The position numbers and the translations under genes are program-made. Below are positions 42,566 to 52,221 of a stretch of DNA of 64,000 nt, in pieces. The DNA is taken from positions 41,638-105,637 of the forward strand of contig JAPOKA010000002.1 in assembly GCA_029977865.1 (NCBI GenBank). Reading direction: 5' to 3'. The notes below the pieces were generated by a model. That model worked only from the letters and a program-made list of their open reading frames with translations, did not search any database and was not told the DNA's origin. The first letter of the stretch is position 1; each line of letters opens with the position of its first letter. This DNA is from a bacterium. GTDB lineage: Bacteria > Planctomycetota > Phycisphaerae > Phycisphaerales > SM1A02.

Positions 42566-43834
42566 ATGAACGATTCGCCCTCGACCCATCCGTCCTTCAC
42601 GGATCTTGCGAGCAGCCTCGACGCGCCCTGCGCCGCGTTCTCCGAGGCGATCCGCCGGATCGCGGCGGTGCTCATGCCCGAGGACTCCGGTCCCCGCTCC
42701 TGGGGACGGCGGCTCGGCATCGACAAGGACCTCGCCTGGAAGGCCTACCGGATCGCCCAATCGACCGACGCGGCCGGCGTGCTCTCGGTGCTTCCCGGGG
42801 CGAAGGGCCTCGAACTCCTCGCGAAGGCGATCGAGAAGACCGACTGCCCGGCGGCCCTGCTTGAACGGTTTGGTCGCGAGCGCGACGCCCTGAAAGCCCA
42901 GCTCGCGAAGGCCGGCCTTGATCGCGAGACGCTCTGCGCGATCGCCGCGGGCGGGCTCGACGGCCCGGCGGAACGATCGATCCGTCAGCGGACCCGCGCC
43001 GCGGCCCGACGCGCGGCTGCGCTCATGTGGGGCGTCGAAGCGGAGGCCGGGCTGCCCACCTTCCTCGTGGCGCCGAGCCGCAAGCCCGGCCTCGTCGATC
43101 TCGCGTTCGTGAATCTCGTCGAGGGCTTCCGGCGGCTCCGTCCTGGTCAGCCGTGGTGCGTCTGCGCCCCGATCTTCAGCTTCGAGACCGAGCCCGGCGA
43201 CTTCGAGGCGAATCGCCACGACGAGTCGGCGCCGCACGCGCCCGAGTCCGGGCGCCACCTCGTCGCCGAGGATCCGCTCGAGCCGATCGTGAGCGAACTG
43301 ACGGATCCGGTCGCGCGTCGAGAGATCCATCGACATCCGAGCGGACTGACCCGCGCGCTCTACTACCACGGCGAGGGCGTGCCTCCTTCGCATCGCATGC
43401 GGCTCGCGTGGGGCGAGGTCGCCTCGGCGGTGGGTTCGATGGATGCCTTGAAGCCTGACGACCTCGCCGCAGTACATGTCGCGATGCACCTGCCGGTGTC
43501 GGTCACTTACTTCGGAGTGCTCTTCCATCAGGAGGTCCGTCGCGGGAGCGATCCCAATGCCGCGCTCTTCGCGACGCTCGATTCGACGGGGCGGCGCCGC
43601 GCCTTCGAAGAGCCGCTGCGGCTTCCGATCGACGCCGAGGTGCTGCCGATGGCCTTCGGCGAGACCCCCCGCCGGATGTCCGCCGCAAGATCTGCGTACG
43701 GGGACCTGCTGCGCCTGGCCGCGAAGGCGCTCGGCCACTCGGCGAAGGACTTCAACGCCGGCTTCCGCATCTCGGTCAAGAACCCGCCCCAACTCTCGAC
43801 GCTCTCGCTGCGATGGCGTCTCGCCGGCGGGTGA
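42566..43834 (+). CDS. Unknown protein with HTH-like N-terminus, paralogue B
   Basis: A 422-residue cytoplasmic protein related over its length to the gene at 34110. The N-terminal helix-turn-helix-like stretch is SWGRRLGIDKDLAWKAYRIA (about 45-64). A helical segment follows (GLELLAKAIEKTDCPAAL), then a mixed domain with FLVAPSRKPGLVDLAFVNLV and GFRRLRPGQPWC, and a C-terminal domain ending FNAGFRISVKNPPQLSTLSL. That last part parallels FRCWRVVVQYPPVPSIL in paralogue A. No signal peptide. Divergent from a PEP-CTERM gene, with a palindrome upstream. Regulatory role is inferred. Confidence 0.75.
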   Translation: MNDSPSTHPSFTDLASSLDAPCAAFSEAIRRIAAVLMPEDSGPRSWGRRLGIDKDLAWKAYRIAQSTDAAGVLSVLPGAKGLELLAKAIEKTDCPAALLERFGRERDALKAQLAKAGLDRETLCAIAAGGLDGPAERSIRQRTRAAARRAAALMWGVEAEAGLPTFLVAPSRKPGLVDLAFVNLVEGFRRLRPGQPWCVCAPIFSFETEPGDFEANRHDESAPHAPESGRHLVAEDPLEPIVSELTDPVARREIHRHPSGLTRALYYHGEGVPPSHRMRLAWGEVASAVGSMDALKPDDLAAVHVAMHLPVSVTYFGVLFHQEVRRGSDPNAALFATLDSTGRRRAFEEPLRLPIDAEVLPMAFGETPRRMSAARSAYGDLLRLAAKALGHSAKDFNAGFRISVKNPPQLSTLSLRWRLAGG

Positions 43835-44167
43835 ATCGCCGAAGTCGCAGCGAGAGGCCGGATCGGGAGTGCCGGAGTGGCGACCGGCGACCGATCGAGT
43901 CCCGCAACGCGGCCCCCGGCCGCGGCTTCCGCCGCATCGGTGATGGCCTTCGGCGGGTCCTGTGATCAGGGACGATCGGGGCGGCTCCGCCGCGGCGACC
44001 ACCGGAGATCGGATCAGCCCCTTCGATTGAAGGCGGGCGCCCGCTATACTCGCCGCTTCCGCCCCATCCGGCGGACCGGTTCTCGCCCGGCAAGGTGCCG
44101 GGCCCGGCGTTCGCACCCCTTCCAAGTCCGTGGCCGCTTCGGCAGGCTGCGGCATCTCACTCACAAC
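43835..44167 (+). other. 333-nt region upstream of rpsA
   Basis: Contains the rpsA promoter block and a leader of about 118 nt with a GCCCGGC/GCCGGGC hairpin (44085-44103). No gene is seen in the first 210 nt. Confidence 0.6.
44045..44059 (+). promoter_or_regulatory. rpsA promoter block TATACTCGCCGCTTC
   Basis: TATACT with TTCGAT 17 nt upstream as a possible -35. The 15 bases are identical to the block before arnB (29395-29409). Confidence 0.6.
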
Positions 44168-45913
44168 ATGGTTGACTTCAATCTCATCGATCAGCTCGGT
44201 GCCGGCGACGAGGCGGCGGAAGCGATGCTCCGCGAGGCCCTCGGCGCCGGCGAGGGCCGCATGGACCGAGTACTCGGCGGCGGCCTCATGCAGGACTTCA
44301 CGCCCGGCTCGATCCTCAAGGGTCACGTGGTCGGATTCGCCGGAGACGACGTCGTCGTCGAAGTCGGCCTCAAGAGCGAAGGGCTCGTCGACAAGGGCGA
44401 GTTCGAGGAGCTTCCCGCGGTCGGCGACGCGGTCGAGGTCCTGCTCGAGCAGGTCGAGGACTCCACCGGCGGCATCGTGCTCAGCAAGCGCAAGGCCGAT
44501 CGCATCCGCGGCTGGGAGCAGCTGCTCCGCACCCGCAAGGAAGGCGACGTCGTCGAGGGCAAGTGCCTTCGCAAGATCAAGGGCGGCCTGCTCGTCGACA
44601 TCGGCGTGCCGGTGTTCCTGCCCTCCTCGCAGGTCGACATCCGTCGGCCCGGCGATCTCGGCGACTTCGTGGGCCGCACCGTTCGCGCCTCCATCCTCAA
44701 GATCGACGAGGAGAAGCGCAACATCGTCATCAGCCGCCGCAAGCTGATCGAAGAGGAGCGTGAAGAGGCCAAGCAGAAGCTCCTGACCCGCATCAAGGAA
44801 GGCGATCTGGTGGTCGGCCGCGTGACCAACATCGCCGACTTCGGCGCCTTCGTCGACCTCGGCGGCATCGACGGCCTGCTGCACGTCACCGACATGAGCT
44901 GGGGCCGCGTGAACCATCCGAGCGAGGTCGTCCGCATCGGCGACGAGGTCGAGGTCAAGGTCCTGAACATCGACCTCGACAAGGAGAAGATCGCCCTGGG
45001 TCTCAAGCAGAAGGAGACCTCGCCCTGGGAGGAGATCGAGCAGAAGTATCCGGTCGGCTGCCGCCTGAAGGGCGCGGTGGTCAACCTCATGAGCTACGGC
45101 GCCTTCGTCCGCATCGAGGACGGCATCGAGGGCCTGGTCCACATCTCCGAGATGAGCTGGACCCGCCGCATCAATCACCCCAGCGAGTGCGTCGAGGTCG
45201 GCCAGGAAGTCGAGGTGGTGGTGCTCGACATCAACAAGGAGAAGCTCGAGATCTCCCTCGGCATGAAGCAGACCGAGGTGAACCCCTGGGATCTCGTCGC
45301 CGAGAAGTATCCCCCCGGCACCATCATCGAGGGCAGCGTCCGCAACCTCGCCAACTACGGAGCGTTCGTCGAGATCGAGCCCGGCATCGACGGCCTGCTG
45401 CACATCGGCGACATCAGCTGGACCAAGAAGGTCTCGCATCCCAACGAGCTCTTCAAGAAGGGTGACGAGGTTCGCTGCGTGGTGATCGAGGTCGACCAGG
45501 AGCGGCAGCGGGTCGGGCTCGGGCTCAAGCAGCTCACCGAGGATCCGTGGGTCGAGGCGATTCCCTCCGCGTACCGCCCCGGCATGATCGTCAAGGGTGC
45601 CGTCACCAAGGTGACCAACTTCGGCGTCTTCGTCGAGCTCGAGGACGGCCTTGAAGGCCTCTTGCACATCAGCGAGCTGAGCGATCAGAAGGTCGAGAAT
45701 CCGCAGGACGTGGTGAAGATCGGCCAGGAGGTCGACGTGAAGATCCTTCGCGTCGACACCGACGAGCGCAAGATCGGTCTGAGCCTGAAGCGGGCCCAGT
45801 GGGGTGCCGACGACGATCGCGACACTCCGGCGGCCCCCTCGACCAAGCCTCGCCCGACCCGCGGCGGCATGGACGATCACGGCGCGCTGGGCACCGACAA
45901 GATCAACCTCTGA
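44168..45913 (+). CDS. rpsA: 30S ribosomal protein S1
   Basis: RNA-binding ribosomal protein that helps mRNA bind the 30S subunit. 581 residues with six S1 OB-fold repeats. Repeats 3-6 are plain to see through their ends: GAFVDLGGIDGLLHVTDMSW, GAFVRIEDGIEGLVHISEMS, GAFVEIEPGIDGLLHIGDIS and GVFVELEDGLEGLLHISELS. Repeats 1 and 2 are more diverged (VVVEVGLKSEGLVDKGEF and GGLLVDIGVPVFLPSSQVD), as in other S1 proteins. The tail is Asp/Pro-rich. ATG 44168. The structured leader suggests autoregulation of the kind known in E. coli, but the exact site cannot be named. Confidence 0.97.
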   Translation: MVDFNLIDQLGAGDEAAEAMLREALGAGEGRMDRVLGGGLMQDFTPGSILKGHVVGFAGDDVVVEVGLKSEGLVDKGEFEELPAVGDAVEVLLEQVEDSTGGIVLSKRKADRIRGWEQLLRTRKEGDVVEGKCLRKIKGGLLVDIGVPVFLPSSQVDIRRPGDLGDFVGRTVRASILKIDEEKRNIVISRRKLIEEEREEAKQKLLTRIKEGDLVVGRVTNIADFGAFVDLGGIDGLLHVTDMSWGRVNHPSEVVRIGDEVEVKVLNIDLDKEKIALGLKQKETSPWEEIEQKYPVGCRLKGAVVNLMSYGAFVRIEDGIEGLVHISEMSWTRRINHPSECVEVGQEVEVVVLDINKEKLEISLGMKQTEVNPWDLVAEKYPPGTIIEGSVRNLANYGAFVEIEPGIDGLLHIGDISWTKKVSHPNELFKKGDEVRCVVIEVDQERQRVGLGLKQLTEDPWVEAIPSAYRPGMIVKGAVTKVTNFGVFVELEDGLEGLLHISELSDQKVENPQDVVKIGQEVDVKILRVDTDERKIGLSLKRAQWGADDDRDTPAAPSTKPRPTRGGMDDHGALGTDKINL

Positions 45914-45944
45914 GCCCGACGAGGATTCCAATCCCCCAACGAAC

Positions 45945-45978
45945 AACCGCGGCCTTCGGGCCGCGGTTTCTTCTTTCC
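45945..45978 (+). terminator. rpsA intrinsic terminator
   Basis: AACCGCGGCC and GGCCGCGGTT flank TTCG, followed by TCTTCTTTCC. The stem starts 32 nt after the rpsA stop. Confidence 0.9.
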
Positions 45979-46087
45979 TGCCGAGCGTTTCCTACCGAAC
46001 GTTGCCCACCGAGAGCGATGGGGTTCCGCCGCATCAACCGGCATCCTGAGGACGCCGTTCTTTCTCACCTCCGCCCCGTCGGCACAC

Positions 46088-46174
46088 TCAGCAGAGGGCC
46101 AGGAACGAAAGCACCGACAGCAGGATCATCTTCTTCTGGTTTTCAGTGAGGCGGATCAGGGCCTGGGCAAGCAT
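46088..46174 (-). CDS. 28-residue membrane peptide
   Basis: MLAQALIRLTENQKKMIL and then LSVLSFLALC: an amphipathic start, a KK pair and a single hydrophobic segment of about 13 residues ending at Cys. GAGGAGAGAGAG directly precedes the ATG, the best ribosome site in this stretch. It stands alone between rpsA and the gene at 46260 on the other strand. Too short for homology. It could be a small membrane protein or a chance frame. Confidence 0.45.
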   Translation of the reverse strand: MLAQALIRLTENQKKMILLSVLSFLALC

Positions 46175-46259
46175 CTCTCTCTCCTCTTCAGTTGTCCGTA
46201 CGCTACCGCAAGTTGGGGTCGTGTGAAGCGCCGACCGAGGAAAGAGAGCAACAAGTCCC

Positions 46260-48242
46260 GTGCCAATCGCTGCAGCCTGTGGTCGCCATGCCTCCTCCCA
46301 TGCCCTGGTGCGGTGTTGGCGATGGTTCTCGGACGCGCGGGTCGATCCCGCACCATCCGACCTGTGGAGCCATGTCCACAGGTCGATCGCCCTGACCTGT
46401 GGACTCGCCGCCACGGTGACGACGGTGGGCTCCGCGGCCGGAGGCGCCACTCCGCCCGACATCGCCGTGGGCGTCGAGGCGTGGATCGAGGCGCGGGCGT
46501 GGATCGATGCGCTCCGGGTCCCCGAGCGTGATGCCGACAGTCTCGCGCTGCCGGGCGTCGCCGCCGCCGGCGTGGTGCTTCGCCTCGACGGGAACGTGGT
46601 CGCCCGCGGCCAGGAGCAGGCGTTCGACGCCTTGGCCGAACGTGCGAACGGAGTGCTTCGCGCCGCCGTCGGCCGCGCACTTGCCGACTTCGCGACCCAT
46701 GCCTCGGCAAGTTGGCCGGAGGAACTTCGCGCTGCACTCGGCCCGCGGCTCACCCTAGAACTCGATCTTGCCGGAGCGCCGATCCCGCTCGCGGGCTCGA
46801 CCTACCCGGCGATGGCTGCGCAGATCGAACTGGGAGCCGAAGCCATCGCGCTTCGCCGCGGAGAACGCTGGTGGGTCGCGCTTCCCGGTCGCCTGCTCGC
46901 CGCCAACCTCGCAGGCGATGCGAGTCGAACGCTCCGCAGCCTCGCCCAGGAGGCCGACCTGCCGCCGCTCGAGCCGCGCGAACTCGCCGGGCTCGACTCG
47001 GTGGCCTTCTACAGGGTCCCCACCCTTCGGCTCGTGCAGCCCGCTCCCGGCGCGACACCGGTCGAAGCGATTCGCGGAGAGCCAGCGGTGCCGCTCGCCG
47101 CCATCGATGCCGGCACCGTCGGCATGCTCGCGGACGCACTGCTCACCCACCTTGAGGCCAGTCGTTTCGACGAGGCCTCCGAGGCCAGCGGCGCGGCTCC
47201 GGACCAGGGGACCACCCCGAACCCCGGGTGGTCGAAGGCCCTTGGACTGCGAGGCGACTACGACCCGCTCGCCGATCGCCACCGTCCGATGGTCGCGGGC
47301 CCGCTCGAACAATCGCTGGCGATTCTCGCGCTGGTGCGGCTCGCGAACGTCGATCGAGATCTTCGTCCACGGGCTCTCGCGCTGGCAGGCTCACTGCTCG
47401 ACGCGCTCGCGGAAGTCGATGCAGTGGAGGAACCGATCGAGTCGGCGCCGGAAGCCCTCGCGGTGGTCGCCATGGCGGCGGCCCTTGATCCGGAGGCTGT
47501 CCAAGGTCCGGCGGCCCGTGCGCTGGCCGACCGCGCCCGCACCACGGTGTTGGAGTTCATCGCCGATCCGCGCCGTCCCGAGGCGGTGAGCGAGTCGTTC
47601 GCGACTGCAGCGGCGGGTCGCCAAGCGATCGTCGCGGCGGCCGCTGCTGCCATCGCCGCATCCGAGTCGGGACCGGACGCGGCCGCGATGCTGACGCGGG
47701 CGCGAAGCCTGGTGCAGAGCGCATGGACGGCGTCCGAGGGAAGTTCGCGGGTGGGCCTGCTTCCATGGCTCGCGATCGCCAATCAACTGGCCGGCGGAGG
47801 CATCCCTCCCGAGGAGGCGCGGGCTTTCCGCGCATCGCTGCTTGCCCGACAGATCGCGGCCGAGACCGAGCAAGGCGACCCGATTCCGCTCGACCTCCTC
47901 GGCGGATTCGATCTCACCGCCGCCGCTCGACCGGAGGCGGATGCCCGCTCGATCGTGCCGGCGACGGGATTGGCGATCTTCCTCGCCGACCCGGACATCA
48001 CGGTGCTCGACGGCTCGGAGCACTCGCGCCGCGACCTGCGGGCGGCCGCCACCGCGGCCCGCCGATCGGTGCGGTTTCTGCGGCAACTGACCTACCTGCC
48101 CCCGACTCCTGCGATGGATCAAGCGGCGATGCGAGCCGCTGGCGGGGTTCGAGCGGCCCCCTGGGACCTCCGGATGCGGATTCTCGATCAGGTCATGGCG
48201 ATCTGGCTCTTGGCAGAGTCGATGGGGGCTGGGGTCCCCTGA
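46260..48242 (+). CDS. Large secreted protein of unknown function
   Basis: A 660-residue protein, Ala-rich and mainly helical. From the GTG at 46260 there are 45 residues before a signal-like hydrophobic run, SIALTCGLAATVTTVGSAAGG, so the true start may be further in. The first 240 residues mix strands and helices (GVVLRLDGNVVARGQE, RLTLELDLAGAPIPLAGSTY). The rest is a chain of helices (SLAILALVRLANVDRDLRPR onward), ending ILDQVMAIWLLAESM. The helical half recalls alpha/alpha toroid or superhelical proteins. No catalytic motif found. Codon use matches neighbours. Confidence 0.65.
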   Translation: MPIAAACGRHASSHALVRCWRWFSDARVDPAPSDLWSHVHRSIALTCGLAATVTTVGSAAGGATPPDIAVGVEAWIEARAWIDALRVPERDADSLALPGVAAAGVVLRLDGNVVARGQEQAFDALAERANGVLRAAVGRALADFATHASASWPEELRAALGPRLTLELDLAGAPIPLAGSTYPAMAAQIELGAEAIALRRGERWWVALPGRLLAANLAGDASRTLRSLAQEADLPPLEPRELAGLDSVAFYRVPTLRLVQPAPGATPVEAIRGEPAVPLAAIDAGTVGMLADALLTHLEASRFDEASEASGAAPDQGTTPNPGWSKALGLRGDYDPLADRHRPMVAGPLEQSLAILALVRLANVDRDLRPRALALAGSLLDALAEVDAVEEPIESAPEALAVVAMAAALDPEAVQGPAARALADRARTTVLEFIADPRRPEAVSESFATAAAGRQAIVAAAAAAIAASESGPDAAAMLTRARSLVQSAWTASEGSSRVGLLPWLAIANQLAGGGIPPEEARAFRASLLARQIAAETEQGDPIPLDLLGGFDLTAAARPEADARSIVPATGLAIFLADPDITVLDGSEHSRRDLRAAATAARRSVRFLRQLTYLPPTPAMDQAAMRAAGGVRAAPWDLRMRILDQVMAIWLLAESMGAGVP

Positions 48243-48354
48243 ATCGGGGTGGCGATCGGGCCGAGAGGCAACCGAGATCCTTGCTTCTCCGAACCCTTCT
48301 CGTTGGCACCACCCCCTGAAGGGGCTACCGTTTGAGAGTCTCAGGAGACTTCCG

Positions 48355-49302
48355 ATGCGCACGCTGCTTGCCTCGAGCCTCGTCCTCCTCGCCGCCGCGA
48401 GCCCCTGCCTGGCCCAGAGCCTCTCCACCCGGCTCGCCGGCGTGGCCGAACAGCAGCGGCAAAGCCCCAACGGCAACAAGCCCGCCCTGCTCGGTGCGCT
48501 TCTCTACGGCAAGGTGAGCTTCGACTTCAACGAGACGCCAGCTCGCGATGCCTTCGAGTACCTGCAGACCGCGATGGGCGTTCCGCTGGTCGTGCGCTAC
48601 GACAGCGATCGCAACGCCACCAGCGGCATCGATCCCGATGCCCCCGTGACCATGAACGCCTCGCAGATGCAGGCCCTCGAGGCCATCAAGTTGATTCTCC
48701 AGCAGGTCGAGGACCTCGATCCCTGCACGTGGCAGCTCCGCGACGGCTACATCGAGATCGGCACCAAGGAACGGCTCTCCGCTCCGGCGGCCCGTGAACT
48801 CAAGATCTATCCGATTCGCGACCTGCTCTTCGAGCCGCCCTACTTCGACAACGCGCCCGACTTCAACCTGAACAGTTCGATCCAGCAGGGTGGAACGCAG
48901 GGCGGCGGCGGCGGTGGTGGCGGCGGCGGATTCGGCGGCGGTGGTGGTGGCGGCGGTTCGGGCGGCGGCGGCGGTGGCATCTTCGGCGACCCCGGCGACG
49001 ACCCCGAGCGCAAGAGCACCGAAGAGAAGGTTCAGGAACTGATCGACATCATTCTCGAGAGCGTCGAGCCGGACGCCTGGGTCGACAACGGCGGCGATGC
49101 GGCAACCATCCGCTTCTATCAGGACGTGCTGATCATCCGGGCTCCCGACTTCATGCAGCGACAGATCGGCGGCTACGACTTCGCTCCGCGTCCGCCGCGG
49201 AAGACGATCAGCAGCCGCTACGTCGATCTCACCACGTCGGTCGGCATCGCCGAGAACGTCCGCTTCCGCCCGCAGACGGTGACCGGCGCCGCGGGCAACT
49301 GA
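48355..49302 (+). CDS. Exported protein with STN/secretin-N-like domain and Gly-rich linker
   Basis: A 315-residue exported protein. Signal peptide MRTLLASSLVLLAAASPCLA. A domain at about 50-120 (VSFDFNETPARDAFEYLQ to EAIKLILQQVEDL) has the helix-strand pattern of the STN/secretin N-domains that bind partner proteins at the outer membrane. The strand LKIYPIRDLLFEPP follows, as in secretin repeats. A linker of about 40 residues that is nearly all Gly (182-222) is next. The last domain (KSTEEKVQELIDIILESVEP onward) resembles the next secretin repeat. There is no secretin barrel. AGGAG precedes the ATG. Confidence 0.78.
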   Translation: MRTLLASSLVLLAAASPCLAQSLSTRLAGVAEQQRQSPNGNKPALLGALLYGKVSFDFNETPARDAFEYLQTAMGVPLVVRYDSDRNATSGIDPDAPVTMNASQMQALEAIKLILQQVEDLDPCTWQLRDGYIEIGTKERLSAPAARELKIYPIRDLLFEPPYFDNAPDFNLNSSIQQGGTQGGGGGGGGGGFGGGGGGGGSGGGGGGIFGDPGDDPERKSTEEKVQELIDIILESVEPDAWVDNGGDAATIRFYQDVLIIRAPDFMQRQIGGYDFAPRPPRKTISSRYVDLTTSVGIAENVRFRPQTVTGAAGN

Positions 49303-49332
49303 CGACGGCCTCGAGCTTCGGCGCACATTCCT

Positions 49333-49358
49333 CGAATCCCCCGCTCGCGGGGGATTCG
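49333..49358. terminator. 12-bp perfect hairpin between convergent genes
   Basis: CGAATCCCCCGC pairs exactly with GCGGGGGATTCG. It separates the Gly-rich protein gene from pstB and probably works in both directions. Confidence 0.8.
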
Positions 49359-49385
49359 TCGCATTGCGGCGCTGCGAACAGGCAA

Positions 49386-50309
49386 CTAGCCGAAGCGGCC
49401 GGTGATGTAGTCCTCGGTCTCGGGAAGCTTGGGGTTCTGGAAGATCGACTGGGTCGGGCCGTACTCGATCAGCCGGCCGAGCACCATGTACGCGGTGTAG
49501 TCGCTCGCACGGGCGGCCTGCTGCATGTTGTGGGTCACGATCAACACCGAGTAGTGCGGCACCAGGCTCTCGACAAGTTCCTCGATTTTCTGGGTGGCGA
49601 TGGGGTCGAGCGCCGAGCAGGGTTCGTCCATGAGCAGCACCTCGGGCTCGGCGGCGACGGCGCGGGCGATGCAGAGCCGCTGCTGCTGCCCGCCGGACAT
49701 GCTGAGGGCGCTCTCGTGCAGGCGGTCCTTCACCTCGTCCCACAACGCGGCGGCGCGCAGCGATCGCTCGCAGACCTCGTCGAGCACGCGCCGGTCGCGC
49801 TGGCCGTCGATGCGGAGGGCGTAGACCACGTTCTCGTAGATGCTCATGGGGAAGGGATTGGACTTCTGGAAGACCATGCCCATGCGCTTGCGAAGTTCGA
49901 TCACGTCGACGTCGCGGCCGTAGATCGAGTCGCCGTTGAGTCGCATGTCGCCGGTGGTGCGGACTCCGTCGATGAGATCGTTCAACCGGTTCACCGAACG
50001 CAGCAGCGTGGTCTTCCCGCAACCCGATGGACCGATGAGCGCGGTGATCTTGCCGCGGGGAATCCGCATCGACACGTCGTGCAACGCCTGGTAGCCGCCG
50101 TAGAAGAGGCTGAAGGCGTCGACCTCGACCACCGGCTCCTCCTTGCCGACCTCCGCGTGCACCATCGCCTCGCGGATCTCGCCGCGGGCGATCGCCGCGA
50201 GGTCGCGGGCGGCGGGCGCCTCGACCCGGCCGACCGAGCGCGGATGCGGGCGCGGTGCCGGCGCCGGTGGCGGCGATTCAGGGGGCGTGGTGGCAGGAGC
50301 GTCGGTCAT
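49386..50309 (-). CDS. pstB: Phosphate ABC transporter ATP-binding protein
   Basis: Cytoplasmic ATPase of the high-affinity phosphate importer. 307 residues; the start at [12 protein letters not shown] (50309) gives a Pro/Ala-rich N-terminal extension of about 60 residues that most PstB proteins lack. Walker [11 protein letters not shown]-loop [16 protein letters not shown], signature [17 protein letters not shown], Walker [15 protein letters not shown] and the His loop [15 protein letters not shown] are all intact. Last gene of pstS-pstC-pstA-pstB; no phoU follows before the terminator, unlike many pst operons. Confidence 0.95.
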   Translation of the reverse strand: MTDAPATTPPESPPPAPAPRPHPRSVGRVEAPAARDLAAIARGEIREAMVHAEVGKEEPVVEVDAFSLFYGGYQALHDVSMRIPRGKITALIGPSGCGKTTLLRSVNRLNDLIDGVRTTGDMRLNGDSIYGRDVDVIELRKRMGMVFQKSNPFPMSIYENVVYALRIDGQRDRRVLDEVCERSLRAAALWDEVKDRLHESALSMSGGQQQRLCIARAVAAEPEVLLMDEPCSALDPIATQKIEELVESLVPHYSVLIVTHNMQQAARASDYTAYMVLGRLIEYGPTQSIFQNPKLPETEDYITGRFG

Positions 50310-50337
50310 GAGCGGAACTCGATGTTCGCAGATGTGA

Positions 50338-52221
50338 TCAGAATTGGCTGCCGGCGAAGCGGCGGCGAAGGCGGGCACGGATCCAGATCGCCATCAGGTT
50401 CAGCATGGCGACGAGGGTGATGAGCAGCAGCGTCGTGGTGAAGACCATGGGCTTGGCCGCCTCGCTGTTCTGGCTCTGGAACCCCAGATCGTAGATGTGG
50501 AATCCCAGGTGCATGAAGCTCCGCTCCGGATGCACGAACGGCAACGTGCCGTCGATGGGCAGCTCCGGCGCGAGCTTCACCGCACCCACGAGCATCAGCG
50601 GGGCCACCTCGCCCGCGCCGCGGGCCATGGCGAGGATCGCTCCGGTCATGATGCCGGGCAGGGCCCGAGGCAGGACGATGCGGTGAATGGTCTGCCACTT
50701 GCTCGCCCCGCAGGCGTAGGAGCCCTCCCGCATCGATCGCGGCACCGCCGCGAGCGCTTCCTCGGTGGCGACGATCACCACCGGCAGCGTGAGCAGGGCG
50801 AGGGTCAGGCTCGCCCACAGCAGTCCGCCCTTGCCGTAGGTCGGGTTGGGGAGGCTCGCGGAGAAGAGCAGTTGGTCGATCGAGGCTCCGACCACGTAGC
50901 AGAAGAACCCCAGCCCGAAGACTCCGAACACGATGCTCGGCACGCCCGCGAGGTTGTTGACCGCGATGCGGACCGCACTGATCAAGGGGCCCGCCTTGGC
51001 ATACTCGCGCAGGTAGAGCGCTGCCAGCACGCCGAAGGGCACCACCGCGATGGTCATGATCAGCGTCATCGCCACCGTGCCGAAGATCGCCGGATAGACC
51101 CCGCCCTCGCTGTTTGACTCGCGGGGGTCGTCGAGGAGGAACTCCATCCAGCGGTCGAGATAGACGCCCAGTCGACCAAACCAGCTCAGCCGATTCTGCG
51201 GCACGGCCCGCACGATCTCCGCGAGCGGAATGGCCTGCTCCTGTCCATCGACGGTGCCGAGCACCATCACTTCGGCCGCGAGTTGGGCGTCGAGGTCTTC
51301 GATGCGACCGCGGAGCGCAGCGAACTCGCCCTCGGTGCTTCTCTCGATCGCCTCGTAGCCTTCGATCGCCTCGAGAAATCGTTCGTTGGGGCGAAATCCC
51401 GCCGCCTCGATCGCAGCGAGCCGCGAGCGACTCGCTTCGATGCCGGACTCGTCATGCACGGCGCGTGCGCGAGAGAGATCGGTCCAGGCGGTCACCCATT
51501 CCGGCGGCGCCTGCTCGCGCAACTCCGCCCGCCGAAGGTCGAGCCGGGCCTCTTCGATGCGGCGATTCAAGGCGCCCATCTCGTCGGACTTGAGCTCGCG
51601 GCGCTCGCGCCACAGCCGCCGCGCCTCCGCGTGATGGTCCTCGTACCAAGTCCAGGTGGCTTCCTCGCCCTCGGCGACGACCGCCCCGCCCTGCTCACCG
51701 CGGAGCGGAACGCCGACGAACCGCCCCCATTCGAGCCGCTCGACCACCACCGCCCACTCGGGATTCGACTCGCCGCCGGGCGCAATCGAGAAGTCGTCGA
51801 CCCAGGTGAAGTGGGTGCCGCTCAGGTCGAAGTTGGCGGTCCGCAGCAACCGTCGCGAGGCGAGCCCGCCCTCCCCCTCGATGGCGGCGCGAACAGCCTC
51901 GCGATCGCCTTCGGGAATGCTCTGCAGCACCACCTCGTCCGGGCGATAGGTGTCGCTGCGGACCACCTCGCCGAGATGGATCGATCCATCGAGGGTGCGA
52001 ACCTCGACCACGGGAACCGGCCAGAAGGTCGCGGCGCCGTTCCAGACCACCAGCGCCACCAGACCGCTGATCATCGCGATGGCCATGCCGAGTCCCGCAG
52101 CGAGCAGCCACACCATGGGCTCGCCGGCGGCGAGCAACGTCCCGCCCTGATGGGAGGGCCGCGGCTGCCGCGGTCGCGGCTGCGGCGTGAGCGTGGAAGG
52201 CGCCGGCGCAAGCTGCGTCAT
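50338..52221 (-). CDS. pstA: Phosphate ABC transporter permease PstA with large extracytoplasmic insertion
   Basis: 627 residues against about 300 for typical PstA. A first membrane helix (about 36-60, [20 protein letters not shown]) is followed by about 310 extracytoplasmic residues. These include charged coiled-coil-like helices ([20 protein letters not shown]). The normal permease core starts near residue 375 ([20 protein letters not shown]). The core's EAA loop region reads [23 protein letters not shown] overlaps the pstC stop as ATGA. Enlarged PstA and PstC pairs are known in some proteobacteria; the role of the loops is not established. Confidence 0.92.
   Translation of the reverse strand: MTQLAPAPSTLTPQPRPRQPRPSHQGGTLLAAGEPMVWLLAAGLGMAIAMISGLVALVVWNGAATFWPVPVVEVRTLDGSIHLGEVVRSDTYRPDEVVLQSIPEGDREAVRAAIEGEGGLASRRLLRTANFDLSGTHFTWVDDFSIAPGGESNPEWAVVVERLEWGRFVGVPLRGEQGGAVVAEGEEATWTWYEDHHAEARRLWRERRELKSDEMGALNRRIEEARLDLRRAELREQAPPEWVTAWTDLSRARAVHDESGIEASRSRLAAIEAAGFRPNERFLEAIEGYEAIERSTEGEFAALRGRIEDLDAQLAAEVMVLGTVDGQEQAIPLAEIVRAVPQNRLSWFGRLGVYLDRWMEFLLDDPRESNSEGGVYPAIFGTVAMTLIMTIAVVPFGVLAALYLREYAKAGPLISAVRIAVNNLAGVPSIVFGVFGLGFFCYVVGASIDQLLFSASLPNPTYGKGGLLWASLTLALLTLPVVIVATEEALAAVPRSMREGSYACGASKWQTIHRIVLPRALPGIMTGAILAMARGAGEVAPLMLVGAVKLAPELPIDGTLPFVHPERSFMHLGFHIYDLGFQSQNSEAAKPMVFTTTLLLITLVAMLNLMAIWIRARLRRRFAGSQF

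Noticed and set aside
42509..45946. A 1145-codon open frame on the minus strand opposite rpsA and paralogue B
   Set aside because: It is the antisense shadow of GC-rich coding DNA. Its composition (long runs of D, L, V, H) has no domain sense, while the plus strand encodes clear S1 repeats.
48895..48980. Short GGC/GGT tandem repeat
   Set aside because: It is the Gly-rich linker of the coding sequence at 48355, not an independent repeat or a CRISPR array.
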